From positions 6,793,001-6,857,000 of the forward strand of contig NC_091093.1 of the NCBI RefSeq assembly GCF_024713975.1: DNA of 64,000 nt, in the 5' to 3' direction. Numbering within the stretch: the stretch's first letter is position 1; each line of letters opens with the position of its first letter. A program made the translations under genes and the position numbers. Below, one piece after another: positions 37,168-48,685 of the stretch. The notes below the pieces were generated by a model, which did not search any database, was not told where the DNA came from, and worked only from the letters and a program-made list of their open reading frames with translations. The DNA comes from Paralichthys olivaceus (taxonomy: Eukaryota; Chordata; Actinopteri; Pleuronectiformes; Paralichthyidae).

Positions 37168-40100
37168 TCAATCAGAATTATTTTGGTCTCCATCATCATC
37201 CTCATCATCCTCACGGCCATCTTCACCATGGTTGCCCAGCTCATGCAGCACTTCCCTCTGGTAGCGCTCCCACCCCCTCAGGCTGTATGAGTGGTCCTCC
37301 TCCGGGTAGCCTGCATACATGAGACAAACGTCAGCCAAAAAGTGACAGGAAGGGCTGAGCTGAGTTCTTAAGGTAATTAATGCACAAGCAAATAACGTAG
37401 CTGTAGCATTACTTATGCTAATGGGGCTTCTGACTACACAGGCTTTGGTAATTAGGGGCGTAAAGAAAACCTACAGACTTAAATAAATATGCAATATGGA
37501 CAAAAGTATTTCCAGTGAAGGGAAATCTTAATGCTTCAGTTGGCCAAGACATTTTGGACAATTCTATGCTTCCAACTTTCAGGGAACAGTTTGGAGAAGG
37601 ACCTTTTCTGTTCCAGCATGACTCTGCCCCAGGGCACAAAGCAAGGTCCATAAAGGCATGGTTGGGTGAGTTTGGTGTGGAAGAACTTGAGCAAAAAGTC
37701 TGAGATTAAGTCTTCCAAGAAGAACGTTAGCTGCAAACTGTGCAAAGCTGATTTCACAATCAAGAGAACAGCGGTGGCCGAGAGAACTAAAGAATGAATG
37801 AAGAGAGGGAGCGCCAACACAAAGCAGTGAAACGATACTAAAAGCAATTTTCTGGTTCTTTCACAGGAGCTATGTTCTCAAGCACAAAGACAACCTGCTG
37901 AAGATGTTGCATGGCTAAGTTTAGTGTAAATACAGACATGAATTCTGCTTAGTGGAGCTGGTCTGCTGTGAGTCACAAACACATCGCTCTGTATCAGACA
38001 CAAGCAGGACCAGTACTATTAATGTGCGGGTTAAGTGTGATTATCCACAATTTACTTAACAGAAATCTGTGATGTCATTATAAATAGTCACACTATCTCT
38101 GTGCGGGTAAGAATTTTCCTTTAAGATTTATATGACAGCATTCTTAATATTCAAAACAATACCCTTGATTCTGTTTTAACTACTCAAAACTCTAATTTTC
38201 AATACATGTAATTACATAGGAAGATTCAAACTACTAATTCACATGCACGTTATTTCATTATAGACATCTTCCATTCAGTTGAATTATAATACAGTATAAT
38301 CTTTCATTCCTGTGTCCGATAAACACAATTTATTCTGTCTATTCATAAATACAACACCGTACTGACTAGTTAAATATATATATATATTTAGATGAATTTA
38401 AGACATTTTGAACTTGGATTATGACAAGTTAGAATACAATTGTAGGTATCTGAAACTGAAATTAGTTTTTATTAAATTGCAGATGTCTGTAACACCTGTA
38501 AACACAACATTGTACTAGAAAAACTGCTGGAAAGATTAAAATGTAGCTTTTTATCAGATTAATCGCAAATATTAATCGATTATCAAAATAATCGTTAGCT
38601 GCGGCCCTACCATAAAGTGTACATTAAAAGCACTTTCAGATATGCACTCCACATGATCTCTAGACTTTCTACGGAGGGGCTGTATGTGACAGCACAAAGC
38701 CTCCAAGTAAAAACTGTATGTTAAAACCAGGCAGCCTAAAACAAATGTGTCAGGATGAAAAAGAGAGGACATAAATGCAGCAGAAAGAAACCGAGGTGTC
38801 AACTTAGAGAAGCGAGGGGATTGAGGGCTTTTGGTCATATGGGCCAACACTGGTGTCGATGTGATGTAAACAAAAACATGTGATCTCCACAGTGGAATTA
38901 TTCTTATGTCCTGTGTCTGAGTGGAGAATCTCCTGCTACACTGTTCATTAGGGATGGAACGGTATATGAAAACCTTCCCAACCGTTCGGTTCGACTGTCT
39001 CGGTTCAATTCGCCTGTGTTGCGTTCGGTTTATGCGCTGCTCCTTTTTCTCATAGCGGAGCGTATACACTCCAGAACACAAGGTGGCGGTACTGCGCCTA
39101 AAGCCAACCATCAGTAGTAAACAACAAGAAGAAGCGAAGCAGCGTAGCCGAGTGTAGCAGATAGAAATAGAGTATTGGGTCAGTTGTTGTGGAGAATTGT
39201 GTGGGTATGGCGAGTGGGAAAGAGCCAGAGTTAGAAGATGCGCCAGCAGCACTTTCTAGGTCTGCTGTGTGGGACCACTGTGCATTTAGAGTGACCTACG
39301 ACGACGGCGGTAAGAAAGTTCTCGACAAAATGCGACAGTGTGCAAGCATTGTGCAACACGTGTAGTTTACGCTAACAGCAACATGACCAACATGTCAGCT
39401 CACCTGCTGAGACATCATCCCAGTGAGACAATTGGCAGCGCAAGGAGGAGAGGGAGAGAGTCGACAGGACAACTTCTACTCCCCTCAGCTTTTAAACAGC
39501 CATACGGTGACGACATTATTTTTGAGTTAATTTCAAACAAAGGGACCTAAGTCTAGTGTTGATAGAGCCTATGCTTCTTTGTTAAAGATACTTTACAATG
39601 CACGATACAAAACTTTGTTTGCCAAATAAATGAAGCACATGTTGGAACTAGCAATGTCTCCTGTCTTGCAGTGCCAGAATCTCACCTACGTTTACCTAAG
39701 ACTGTCACAATGATGTATCAAATGTCAGAGAAAGTATTCATGTCTGAAAATCAGAGAATAAATACATACCACCATAGCGCTCCTCTCTGTCACTGTCTGC
39801 GTCACTTTCCTCATCAGGGTAGTCATTCCTCCAGTTGCCTTCCTCATTTTCATCATCCTCATCTTCATACACCTCCTCTTCATGAACCACAAGGTCAGGC
39901 ACCTGGGAGAGATAACAACTACTTTGAAAGCCTGTTTTTTTTTTTTTTTTTTACTCATTATTGATTATTGTTTTTTCTTTGAGAAATAAAATAAAGCCTG
40001 TTTCATTTTAAGCTTAAGCCCCTTAACTCTGAAATCTGAGTCACCTTCTGAACAGTAATATGTGATCTTAAACATTGTTGTGTTGGGAATTTTTGGGCAA

Positions 40101-42716
40101 AAAATACCATGAAGACAGAAATGCATGGACAAACAAGTTTACAATGGGACTGATTGTCCTGAAGTCCTAATTCAGAGCCACTGCTCAGAGTTAATAAAAT
40201 AAAGAAATATATGTCAGAAGGTATCAACAGAACTTACAGCTTGGCCTGTAATGCCACCTGACTTTTGCTGATTCATCCAAATACAAATTTCACAGTTAAT
40301 ACAGCTGTGAACTCAGACCCCTCGTTTCCCCCTCGTGTACTCTCTAATTCACCCATGTCTTCATTCACTCACTCCGATTTCAGCATTCATTCATCTGTCT
40401 GTCCATCCATCCACACACACCAGTTCTCCCTCATCGGCGTAGGCCCTGACAGACAGGATGTCCTGAATCCACCCTGGTGTGGTTGTTTCCTGGTAGTAAA
40501 GGTCGTAGACATATTCATCGTCCTGCCCACGCTGATCACCATCCAGCCTCTCTCCAGATATGCACAGACGCTCACGCAGCATCTTTGTGCTGTTACACAG
40601 GATCACTTCTGGGTCAGAGCACGGCTTCAGTAAGATGGAGGGAAAAATATAGTATATTACTGTTGAGACACAACTTCCATATTAGAAATTTTTCCCAATG
40701 ACTTACATAATATTGATCAGATAAATCGAGGCAGCTAAAGCTAGAGATGGGTACTTGAACTCTGATATTAAAGCTAAAATTAGATTTAATTCAAAAACCA
40801 ATGTGTTGTGCCAGATTATTATACCACCCAATATGTTGTGTTGTGTAAATCGAATGGTAATAAGTAACCAAAAGAGTCAAATAAATGTCGTGAAGTAAAA
40901 AGAACAACATTTCCTAAAATTGAAATACTCAAATAAGGTGTATGGGTCATTGACAAATAAAGCTTCTTAAAAGTTATTTTTATTCAGAGATGTACCAAAA
41001 ATTGCACCAGTGTAACCAATGAAAACTCTGTGTCTGGAGCTCTGACTATACATTTTGGTAATTGATACAGTCAAAACACACAAAACACCCATCTCTAGTC
41101 AGCTACAACAACTTTACTTACCTTTCCAGAAGATTTGCCCTGCTCCTCTACATCTTCATGTTCGAGATCGACCACCTGAATTTCACAAGGACCCAAACAT
41201 TTGTCCTGCTTTTTCCCAGACTCCCCTGCACTCTCTGAAGCATCTGTCTGGGGGCTTTGCTGATCAGCTGGACTTGAAAGGCCTGTGCGGTGGCTGGAAA
41301 GTATTCTGTAGCGTTCCTCCCTCCGGGTGCTCCACTTAGTGCTTCGTAGGTCCCCCATTATTCGTTTAGAGCTGGTGGCCGAGGGGCGCAGTGCGTGCGC
41401 CACTCGAGGCCTAGCCAGAGCCTGTCGGACCCGCGTCTGAACGGGAGCATCCTGGTGACGAGAAGACAATGAATATCTACCATTCAGAGAATAAAAATGA
41501 CCATAAATTAATATCAAAAGGATTTAGAAAGAATTGGTTGAAGTTTCGCTGTGATTGAGAGAATCACTATTTTTGGAGTGCCCATTTCAGCTGAAAATCT
41601 TATATCAAAACAGCTACATGTGATTGCTTTTAGTTCTCTTCTTGTCTGCAGAGGGATATTACTCCTTTGGTAGTCCATTGCACCCCCTTCATCAGCATCC
41701 CTATTAGAAGACATGGTGACGATCCTCACACTCAAACAAATTTCTCATCTGTGGATCAGCCCAAAAATGGCATTCTACCTGGTGGCTCCTCTTTCTTAAT
41801 TTGACCAATTAACAGCGCCTCCTATGATTATTAAATCTGATTAGACCACTCACAGATTGTGTGAACTCGAATAAGTTCAACCCCGAGATGTAACTTCAAG
41901 TTCATTTGTACGTGGTAGTACACTGAGGTTAGACTTCTTTTCCCTATTTAATAATGTATTTATTTACTTATTTTATTAGTATTATAAAAAATATTTCTGT
42001 ACTTATCTTGCAATTGACATTTTCATTGAGAACTGGGTGGGACAGGGTGAGGACAAAAATCTAGATATGGATGCACAACTATATACTATCTATATATGCG
42101 TCTGAGCGCTATTTTATTGCTTCTTCTAATTCTGTAAAGTAGATAGCCTCTGTGTGTTTTCCTTTAGATTTGGGTTCCGGATGAAGTCGGATCATTTTCG
42201 AGGCCTTTAAACACGTCACAGCTACGTTTAACACAAACAAAATGAGCTAACTACAGCACAGGCTAACACGAATTAATGCTCGCTAACAGGGTGAATGGTA
42301 TGCTAACAACAACTAGCATAGGTGGCGCGTTGTTTTCTCCGACGACAGCACAAAGTTAGACACAGCTTGACGCGGACCAGTCCATTTCATTACAAAACGC
42401 ACGGTTATATCGAAGTGCCGACAAAAGCGTATTTAGCTTCAGCTACCTAGTAACTAGTGTCTCCAGCAGCTTGACGTTAGCACGTAGCGCTGCCAGCTAA
42501 CACGGTCGGCAGCGGCGGGCCTCTCACCTGTGTCGCTACGGTTGCCACGAGTTTGAAGACCGAGTTTTCCACCTCGGCCTCGTTGGGCTCAGGGACCGGT
42601 TCGCTGGAGCTCGGGGACGTTTCCGGACGGATCCGTTTGCACGCCAGCAACAAAGCGTCCGCGGGGTCGGTCCCTCGTTTTCTCTTGACTCGCAGGATGG
42701 TCGTGTTTGGGTCCAT
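37168..42716 (-). CDS. slc7a6os: SLC7A6OS, RNA polymerase II nuclear import factor (Iwr1 family)
   Basis: Read on the minus strand, the exons are 42716-42528, 41451-41122, 40624-40421, 39902-39770 and 37310-37168, giving 332 aa (human 309). The start [15 protein letters not shown] carries the family's conserved basic motif. The middle has [15 protein letters not shown] and [11 protein letters not shown], and the tail is strongly acidic ([21 protein letters not shown]), ending near DQNNSD. The Iwr1 family (yeast Iwr1) binds RNA polymerase II and carries it into the nucleus through importin alpha. The gene is convergent with slc7a6, the arrangement that gave it its name. Its last intron (39769-37311) has collected Tc1 and hAT/BED fragments. 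The CpG-rich start region lies at about 42480-42750. Confidence 0.93.
37485..37705 (+). mobile_element. Tc1/mariner transposase fragment
   Basis: The plus-strand frame from about 37515 reads like the catalytic-domain part of a fish Tc1 transposase ([20 protein letters not shown], then KARSIKAW and FGVEEL). The part before it has been deleted, leaving a piece of element end ('ggacaaaagtatt'). It stops abruptly at about 37700, so it is a dead internal fragment in an intron of slc7a6os. Confidence 0.8.
37697..37810 (+). mobile_element. BED zinc-finger (hAT-type) fragment
   Basis: The frame continues from the end of the Tc1 fragment into [15 protein letters not shown], a CxxC pattern like the first half of a BED finger, and reaches a stop after about 35 codons. 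It is probably a relic of a hAT transposase. Little beyond the CxxC supports it. Confidence 0.4.
38535..38612 (-). repeat. hAT-like element terminus
   Basis: The segment 'cagattaatcgcaaat', 'ttaatcgattatcaaaataa' and 'gttagctgcggccctac' is the end of a very common teleost hAT-type element, read here toward its terminus on the plus strand. No matching other end was found nearby. Confidence 0.55.
38948..39560 (+). mobile_element. Broken hAT/ZBED transposase fragment
   Basis: It starts with 'tagggatggaacggtat', a typical hAT element end. A frame from 39207 encodes a BED-type N-terminus ([11 protein letters not shown] and later CKHC...[10 protein letters not shown]), but a one-base shift near 39330 breaks the finger between its two halves. 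The rest of the transposase is absent. It sits in the same slc7a6os intron as the Tc1 fragment. Confidence 0.65.
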
Positions 42717-43204
42717 GTTGTTCCTCTGTCTGCTCCGTCTGCTGGTCAGAGAGGGGGAGGAGGCGAGAGCGCTCACTCAGCCTTTATTTCCCGATACCAC
42801 AAATGTCACAGCACAGCCCAGCCGTTGGAAATAAAGTGTCCAGAGATAACTTGTCCTATCTTTGATTTACTGACAACAATACTAATAATAACAATGCTAT
42901 TGTTGTTATTATTATGAATTATCTATCTATTTCTATTCACTCATTCAGTCTGAGCTTTGTCTGTCAGTGATGACCTAATGTTTTTATTTGACCTTGTAAA
43001 GTTATTAATTATAATGCTCAGACAAAATATTTGTGATGAATAAATGAATGTACAAATATTTGCATTCAAACAGTTTCTCCTGCAAACTGATCATTATTGT
43101 TCTGTCTTAAAGGAAGTCCCGCCCACAGAGCAGGTACAGTAAGTCTAATTAAATCGACCAGCAGCCAACTGAGAAAGTGCTGGCTGGCCAATCAGAGATC
43201 CTTT

Positions 43205-43345
43205 TAGATCTTAAAGGGATAGTTTACCAAAAAATGAAGATTCCCTCATTATCTACTCACCATTATACCGATGGAGGGGTGGGTGAAGTGTTTGAGTCCA
43301 CAAAACACTTAAGGAGTTTAGGAATCCATTTTAAATGTATGATAT
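43205..43345 (+). repeat. Common teleost DNA-element fragment
   Basis: 'aaagggatagtttaccaaaa', 'tgaagattccctcattatct' and 'gatggaggggtgggtgaagt' follow the order of a well-known fish repeat end. It is cut short just before the next element. Confidence 0.6.
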
Positions 43346-43356
43346 AAATGAGTAGA

Positions 43357-43688
43357 TTAAAGGTACAGTGTGAAATTGAAATTGCATGTTGCAGCTGAAC
43401 TCCCCTCACCTCACCTTCTGTGGTAGCCTTTAGTTGTCATAAAAACTCAAAAGGTGTTTAGTTTGTCCAGTCTGGACTAATGTAAAAAACATGGCGGCCT
43501 CCGTAGAGAGGGTCCCCTCGATGTAAATATAAAGTATTTAAATATAAAGGTTATTTTCTGAGGTAAAGAAAACTACAATTCATACAATTTAGATGAAATG
43601 AACTAGTGAATACATCATGAGGATTATTCTACATTAAATTTCTGCCAATAGATCCCTTTCACCTAAATCTTACACACTGGACCTTTAA
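43357..43688 (+). mobile_element. TTAAAGGT-ended MITE, copy 1
   Basis: The left end is TTAAAGGTACAGTGTG and the right end, read in reverse, is TTAAAGGTCCAGTGTG, giving inverted repeats of about 16 bp. The internal sequence (for example gcatgttgcagctgaa and ctcaaaaggtgtttagtttg) recurs at 56388-56728, and in reverse at 48377-48685. It encodes no transposase. Confidence 0.85.
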
Positions 43689-44614
43689 GTTATAACTTGA
43701 AGACAATATAATCAATATATATCATAATCAAACATAACTGCTGTTTTGCACATTCAATAACCAGGGCTTATTTCAGCGAGCCAAATTTAAGTCCACACTT
43801 TTGATAAACTGTTACAGCCATCAAGCTAAAACCTAAAACCTTATTTCTTACACTTTTACTGTCAGTTTAAGAAAAATGTGTAATACAATAGCATGACAAA
43901 ACAAATCATAGATCACATCAAAAGAGTAAGAGGGCCCAAATAACCAAGGACAATAATTAAGTACTTTGATGGTGTGATTTACTAAAAGCTAAATCTATAC
44001 ACATATTGCACATGAAGAGTTGATCCATCAGAAAACTGTTAAAGTTGGATTTACAGTGTAATGGAAAAAATGGGCCCAGCTGTTCAACGAAAATTAACTT
44101 TGTGATCTTCTATGTCTTCTGAACTATTACCTGAGACTCACCCTCTGTCCAACAGGCTCGGCCGTCTTTATTTCATAGTCATTTTGGCAGTGAATGACAC
44201 ATCTAGTTGGTCTTGCTGAACAGCTTTAGCTGCATTTTGTTATACACACACACACCCCCCACACACACACACACACCACACAATGACACTTTGAAGGAAG
44301 AGGTGGGGCCACACTGAATGGAGAAGTCTCAACCCCCCAGTGTCATTAGAAGGCTCTTGGCGTGACAGCTGCAGTCAATACAAGATTCTGCTTCTACGAA
44401 GAACCTCTGAAATTTGTTTCCTGCTGGTGAGTTCACTTTTTAACTCTGTATACATCAGCAGTTCTAGCATGTCCACATGGGACAGCTCAGACAAATCGAC
44501 ATGTCTGCTATAAATAACCTGTGCTAACAGTCTAATAGTTCAACATTTTAAGAATTCAACACTTCTGTACTGACGTTAAGTCAAATCCATTATTTAGGCC
44601 CCAGTGTGTTCATC

Positions 44615-46237
44615 ATGGCAGCTGTCACCTGTGTGCTGTGGGAGGACAACTTTCTGTGCTCCATCTGCCTGGATGTGTTCACGGCTCCCGTCACCATACA
44701 GTGTGGACACAACTTCTGCAAAGCCTGCATCATTGAAAACTGGAGAGTCAATAGAAAACGCCAATGTCCCGTCTGCAAAAAGTTTTGTGACACCAGAAGT
44801 GAGGTGCACGTCAATACCTTCATATCTGAGATGGTGGCTCAGCTAAGGCAGTCGGCCGTGAAGCATTCTTTGGAAGTTGTCCAAGCAGGTGAGGTTCCCT
44901 GTGATATCTGCGCCGGGACCAAGCTGAAGGCTCTCAAGTCCTGCCTGGTGTGTCTGTCCTCTTATTGCGAGACTCACCTGGAGCGACATCGGACAGTGTC
45001 AGGGCTGAAGAAACATAAGCTTATTGAGCCTCTGGTCAACCTTGGAGGCAGAATGTGTACAAAGCATGATGAACTCATGGAGCTGTTCTGCAAGACAGAC
45101 CAGATGTGTGTGTGTCACCTTTGTAATGAGCTTAACCACAAGTCACACCACGTTGTAACCCTGAGTGAGAAATGTGAAGAAGAGAAGACTGAGCTGGCGA
45201 GGACGGAGGCTGAATTTCAGCGCATGATCGAGGAGAGGCAGTTGAAGGTGCAGGAGCTCAGAGGGTCAGTGCAGCTTAGCAAAGAAGCTGCAGACAAAGC
45301 AGCAGCAGATTGTGTACGTGTCTTCACTGTCCTGAAGCAGCTTTTGGAGACGGATCTGTCCAAGGTCACTGAAGAGATCAAGAGGAAACAGGAAATTACA
45401 GCAAATTACACCAAGGGCCTCATGGAAGAGCTGGATCAGGAGATCTCCGAGCTGACAAGGAGAAACAGCGAGGTTAAGCAGCTCTCACACTCTGACGATC
45501 CCGTCCACCTCCTCCAGAACTCCTCATCCCTGAGGGCCTTCCCACCCACTAAAGACTGGGAGAAAGTCAGTCTCCATCAGCCATCATTTGAGGGGGCCGT
45601 AGCCAGAGCCGTGGCACGCTTCAAGGAGACTCTCAGTAGAGACACGATGGATCTGCTTCAGGCTGAACTGAAGAGGGTGCAGCAGTACGCAGCGGACGTG
45701 ACCCTCGACCCTAACACGGCGCATCCCACACTCATCCTGTCTGCTGATGTGAAACAAGTGAATCACAGAGATGTGGACATGACTCTTCCAGACCACCCGG
45801 ACAGATTCTCTACTTGCATCCTCGTCTTGGAGAGGCAGAGTTTCTCCTCTGGCAGGTTTTACTATGAAGTCGAGGTTAAAGGGAAGGCTAAGTGGGATTT
45901 GGGAGTGGCCAGTGTGTTGGCAAACAGGAAAGGACAAGTCACATCAGGCCCAGAAGCCGGCTTCTGGACCCTGCAGTTAAGGAATGGAAATGAGTACACA
46001 GCTCTTGCCGACCCTGACATCTTGCTCTCACTGAAATCGCGACCTCTGAGGGTGGGTGTGTTTGTAGATTATGAGGAGGGTGTGGTCTCGTTTCATGACG
46101 TTGACGCTGCAGATATTATCTACTCCTTCACTGGCTGCGCCTTCAACGACAAACTCTGCCCTTTCTTTAGTCCTTGCTTCAATGACGGTGGTGTAAACTC
46201 TGCCTGTCTCAGAATCTCTGCTGTTCAGAAAAGCTGA
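44615..46237 (+). CDS. TRIM-family E3 ubiquitin ligase (bloodthirsty/TRIM39-like)
   Basis: One open frame of 540 aa. The ATG at 44615 is chosen because the only in-frame start upstream is a GTG. A C3HC4 RING finger is at about residues 15-58 (CSICLDVF, CGHNFCKAC, CPVCKK), B-box-like zinc motifs at about 96-130 and 148-182, a coiled coil at about 185-285 and a PRY-SPRY domain at about 361-538 (LDPNTAHPTLILS, FSSGRFYYEVEV). This is the class IV TRIM layout. RING TRIMs transfer ubiquitin, often in antiviral and inflammatory signalling; the SPRY domain chooses the target. The coding region lacks introns, unlike many TRIM-SPRY genes that have six or seven exons. An upstream non-coding exon ending near 44426 is possible. 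The fish family is large, so I give no symbol. Confidence 0.9.
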   Translation: MAAVTCVLWEDNFLCSICLDVFTAPVTIQCGHNFCKACIIENWRVNRKRQCPVCKKFCDTRSEVHVNTFISEMVAQLRQSAVKHSLEVVQAGEVPCDICAGTKLKALKSCLVCLSSYCETHLERHRTVSGLKKHKLIEPLVNLGGRMCTKHDELMELFCKTDQMCVCHLCNELNHKSHHVVTLSEKCEEEKTELARTEAEFQRMIEERQLKVQELRGSVQLSKEAADKAAADCVRVFTVLKQLLETDLSKVTEEIKRKQEITANYTKGLMEELDQEISELTRRNSEVKQLSHSDDPVHLLQNSSSLRAFPPTKDWEKVSLHQPSFEGAVARAVARFKETLSRDTMDLLQAELKRVQQYAADVTLDPNTAHPTLILSADVKQVNHRDVDMTLPDHPDRFSTCILVLERQSFSSGRFYYEVEVKGKAKWDLGVASVLANRKGQVTSGPEAGFWTLQLRNGNEYTALADPDILLSLKSRPLRVGVFVDYEEGVVSFHDVDAADIIYSFTGCAFNDKLCPFFSPCFNDGGVNSACLRISAVQKS

Positions 46238-46279
46238 TTGGATCAAGAGTCATTGGTTACCAGACACAGCTCCCCGCCC

Positions 46280-46281
<2 letters not shown>

Positions 46282-46366
<85 letters not shown>
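46282..46366 (+). repeat. (AC)n microsatellite in TRIM 3' UTR
   Basis: A perfect AC run of about 42 units, beginning 45 bp after the TRIM stop codon. Confidence 0.95.
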
Positions 46367-46368
<2 letters not shown>

Positions 46369-46580
46369 ATCATCTCATTTGCTTTGACTGTAAACTAAAT
46401 GTTATGGAAAGCTATCCATGGATATTGTGGCAATAATCATCCTCACAGTTTAACATTGTTTTAATTGTTTCGGCCAAATTAATGTTGGGTGATGAGTTGC
46501 TTCATCTATTTATCTGTTACTTTTACTTTTCGCAGACTTGATGTGTAGATATGCAATTTATCATAACATTTTTTGTGCTA

Positions 46581-46586
46581 AATAAA
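46581..46586 (+). promoter_or_regulatory. Candidate TRIM poly(A) signal
   Basis: AATAAA about 345 bp after the TRIM stop codon. A second one lies near 46900. Confidence 0.5.
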
Positions 46587-48376
46587 TGTAGGATTACGAT
46601 TATTGCTTAACAGAGATAGAATCACAGAAGTAATGCACGTAGCATCCCTCACAATCCTTTTTCACGTTGTTATCAACTTGTTATTAATTGTTTTAGTCGT
46701 AATAGATCATTGTAATTTAAATCTCTCTATTGTTGTGTATTTAGTATTTAGTTTTTTGTGCCAGGGTTTATGTTACAGTGTAAACACATTTATAAGTCGA
46801 ACAAAATGCTATTTATTTGCCTTAATATGATGTTGTTTTAATGCTTTATCATTGAATATTGTAGTTTGTTGTTACTGTCATTTCCATGGTTTGATGGATG
46901 AATAAATTAATTCTGGGCTCTTGGATATCCAGAAGATGGTGCTCATCTGCCACTGTTACATCCAGCTGACATCTTGTTTCTTCTATCCACTGTTATTTTG
47001 TATAATGCAGCAAGTAGAACCTGTGCAGGTTTCTTTTGGGGGGTCCAACATAGGCCAGTGCCCCTGTAGCATTGAGCCTAGACCCCCCTGTGCCCCCCCC
47101 CCTCCTACTGAAGACTATAATAATAATAAAATGATTGCTCTCTGATACGAAAGGTGGAATAGATGTGTGTGACTCAATATTCTAGTCCAGAGATGTCAAA
47201 CTCAAGGTAAAAATATCATATCTATCTTAAATAGGACGCAGACTTTTTTTTTGTGAAAAAAAAAGCTTCATGGGCCGAGCTAGGGTGAGCAATGCCCGGC
47301 TACATGCACACAGAGCGAGTGCTCCTCTCCGCCGAGTATTTGATGATATTAAATAACACGCTTTTCTCTGGGATGAAGATGAACAAAGGAGTTGTCTCAC
47401 TGATGCACACCTTCACTCCATCTTGAGAATTTCCACAGAACCTAACTCCAAACATTAATGAACTGGGTAAAAAAATAAAAGAAGAATGAAGCCAACCTAA
47501 ATATGTTTTCTTTTTGCACTTTATCCAATATCCTGTCCATCCTGTTTAATAAATGTTGACTATGTTTGGCCCTCTCAGGTCCACCATAACTGATGAGAGA
47601 CTAAGCAAAAGTATCAAGTCTAGGAGGGCAAATGCTTTAAATCTTGACTCATTTGTTGATCGTTTTGCCAAAATCACAAAAACCGCATAATATAGTTGCT
47701 CTCATTCTACAAATTCTCATTTTCAATATATTAATTTTCAAAAATTCTAAATGTAACAAATAACAAAGTATTATGTTGTGTTTTTTGTGCGCTATCACTT
47801 CATAAAGCACTTTGAGACCTTGTTTAGATAAGTGCTATACAAATAAAGTTATTATTGTTTTTATTATTTATATAGGCTACTGAACTAAAAATGGTGAAAG
47901 CTTGAACATTGTCTTTGTCTCTTTTGTCCTGGGTTCAATGTTGTCCCCTCTGACAAAACAACTGGCCCCAGCCTGGCCCCCTCAGTAAAATCGGTGAAGA
48001 ACCACCACTAAGTAGAACAGGATTAACTGTAACCCTGATTGCAAAGCAACATTTATATATTTGATGGAGAAAAGGAAGTTTAAAGAATGAAAAATTATAA
48101 ACAAGCATGGGATTACAGATAAATTGAGCCATGCATTTTGGGTCAGCAGTACAGTTTGGAAGATTTGCCTTGATTTAAACCACTGGTTATCAGAGGTATT
48201 GGAGATTAACTTAAATTTCAATCAATCAATTTGTAAATTTCAATATCAAAACAGCGAGGGATCCATGGAGTTGATTTATTTTATTCAATTATATTGAAAA
48301 AAATTATATTAAAGTAGAAACCCCAGACCCTCCTCTATTGTTACCCTGGAAGAAAAAATGTGTCTATGTTTATTAT

Positions 48377-48685
48377 TTAAAGGTTAAGTGTGTAAGAATT
48401 AGGTGAAAGAGATCTATTGGCAGATAGTGAATATAAAATAATCCTAGTGATGTTTTCACTAGTGTGTAATAACCTAAATTGCAGTAATTGTTGTTTTCTT
48501 TACCCGAGAATGGGCCGTTTATATTTAAATACTTTATATTTACATCAGGGGTGGGGCATCTCTACTGAGACAACTGAAGCTACCACAGGTTCTCTTTCAT
48601 GTTTGGAAGGGGAGGGTGAGGGGGATTCAGCTGCAACATGCAACTTCACCACTAGCTGTCAATAAGTCTATCTCTGAAGCTTTAA
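48377..48685 (-). mobile_element. TTAAAGGT-ended MITE, copy 2 (reverse)
   Basis: The copy lies in reverse relative to copies 1 and 3. Its left end TTAAAGGTTAAGTGTG, 'agaattaggtgaaagagatc', 'tattggcag', and near the right end 'ttcagctgcaacatgcaact' are the reverse complement of the other copies. It is the most diverged of the three: the shared 'ctcaaaaggtgttta' core is missing, so it is internally deleted. Confidence 0.8.

Larger units (their letters stand above)
42717..44614. other. Intergenic DNA, slc7a6os to the TRIM gene
   Basis: No gene is seen. A common teleost element end lies at 43205-43340 ('taaagggatagtttaccaaa', then 'ggaggggtgggtgaagtgtt'), followed at once by a TTAAAGGT-ended MITE (43357-43688). 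A CA/C-rich tract lies at about 44241-44282. The block just before the TRIM gene contains 'cctgctg' then GTGAGT at 44427, a possible donor of a non-coding first exon, and an acceptor 'tatttag' at 44597. Confidence 0.5.

Noticed and set aside
36991-37290. Hydrophobic 99-codon plus-strand frame
   Set aside because: It is the antisense of the acidic last exon of slc7a6os; GA-rich codons read backwards give Leu/Ile/Ser-rich sequence.
38572-39252. 226-codon open frame on the minus strand
   Set aside because: It lies antisense to the hAT fragment and an hAT terminus and shows no protein family features.
44606-44614. TRIM start at 44606
   Set aside because: The codon there is GTG. The ATG at 44615 is the natural vertebrate start and places the RING finger at the usual distance.
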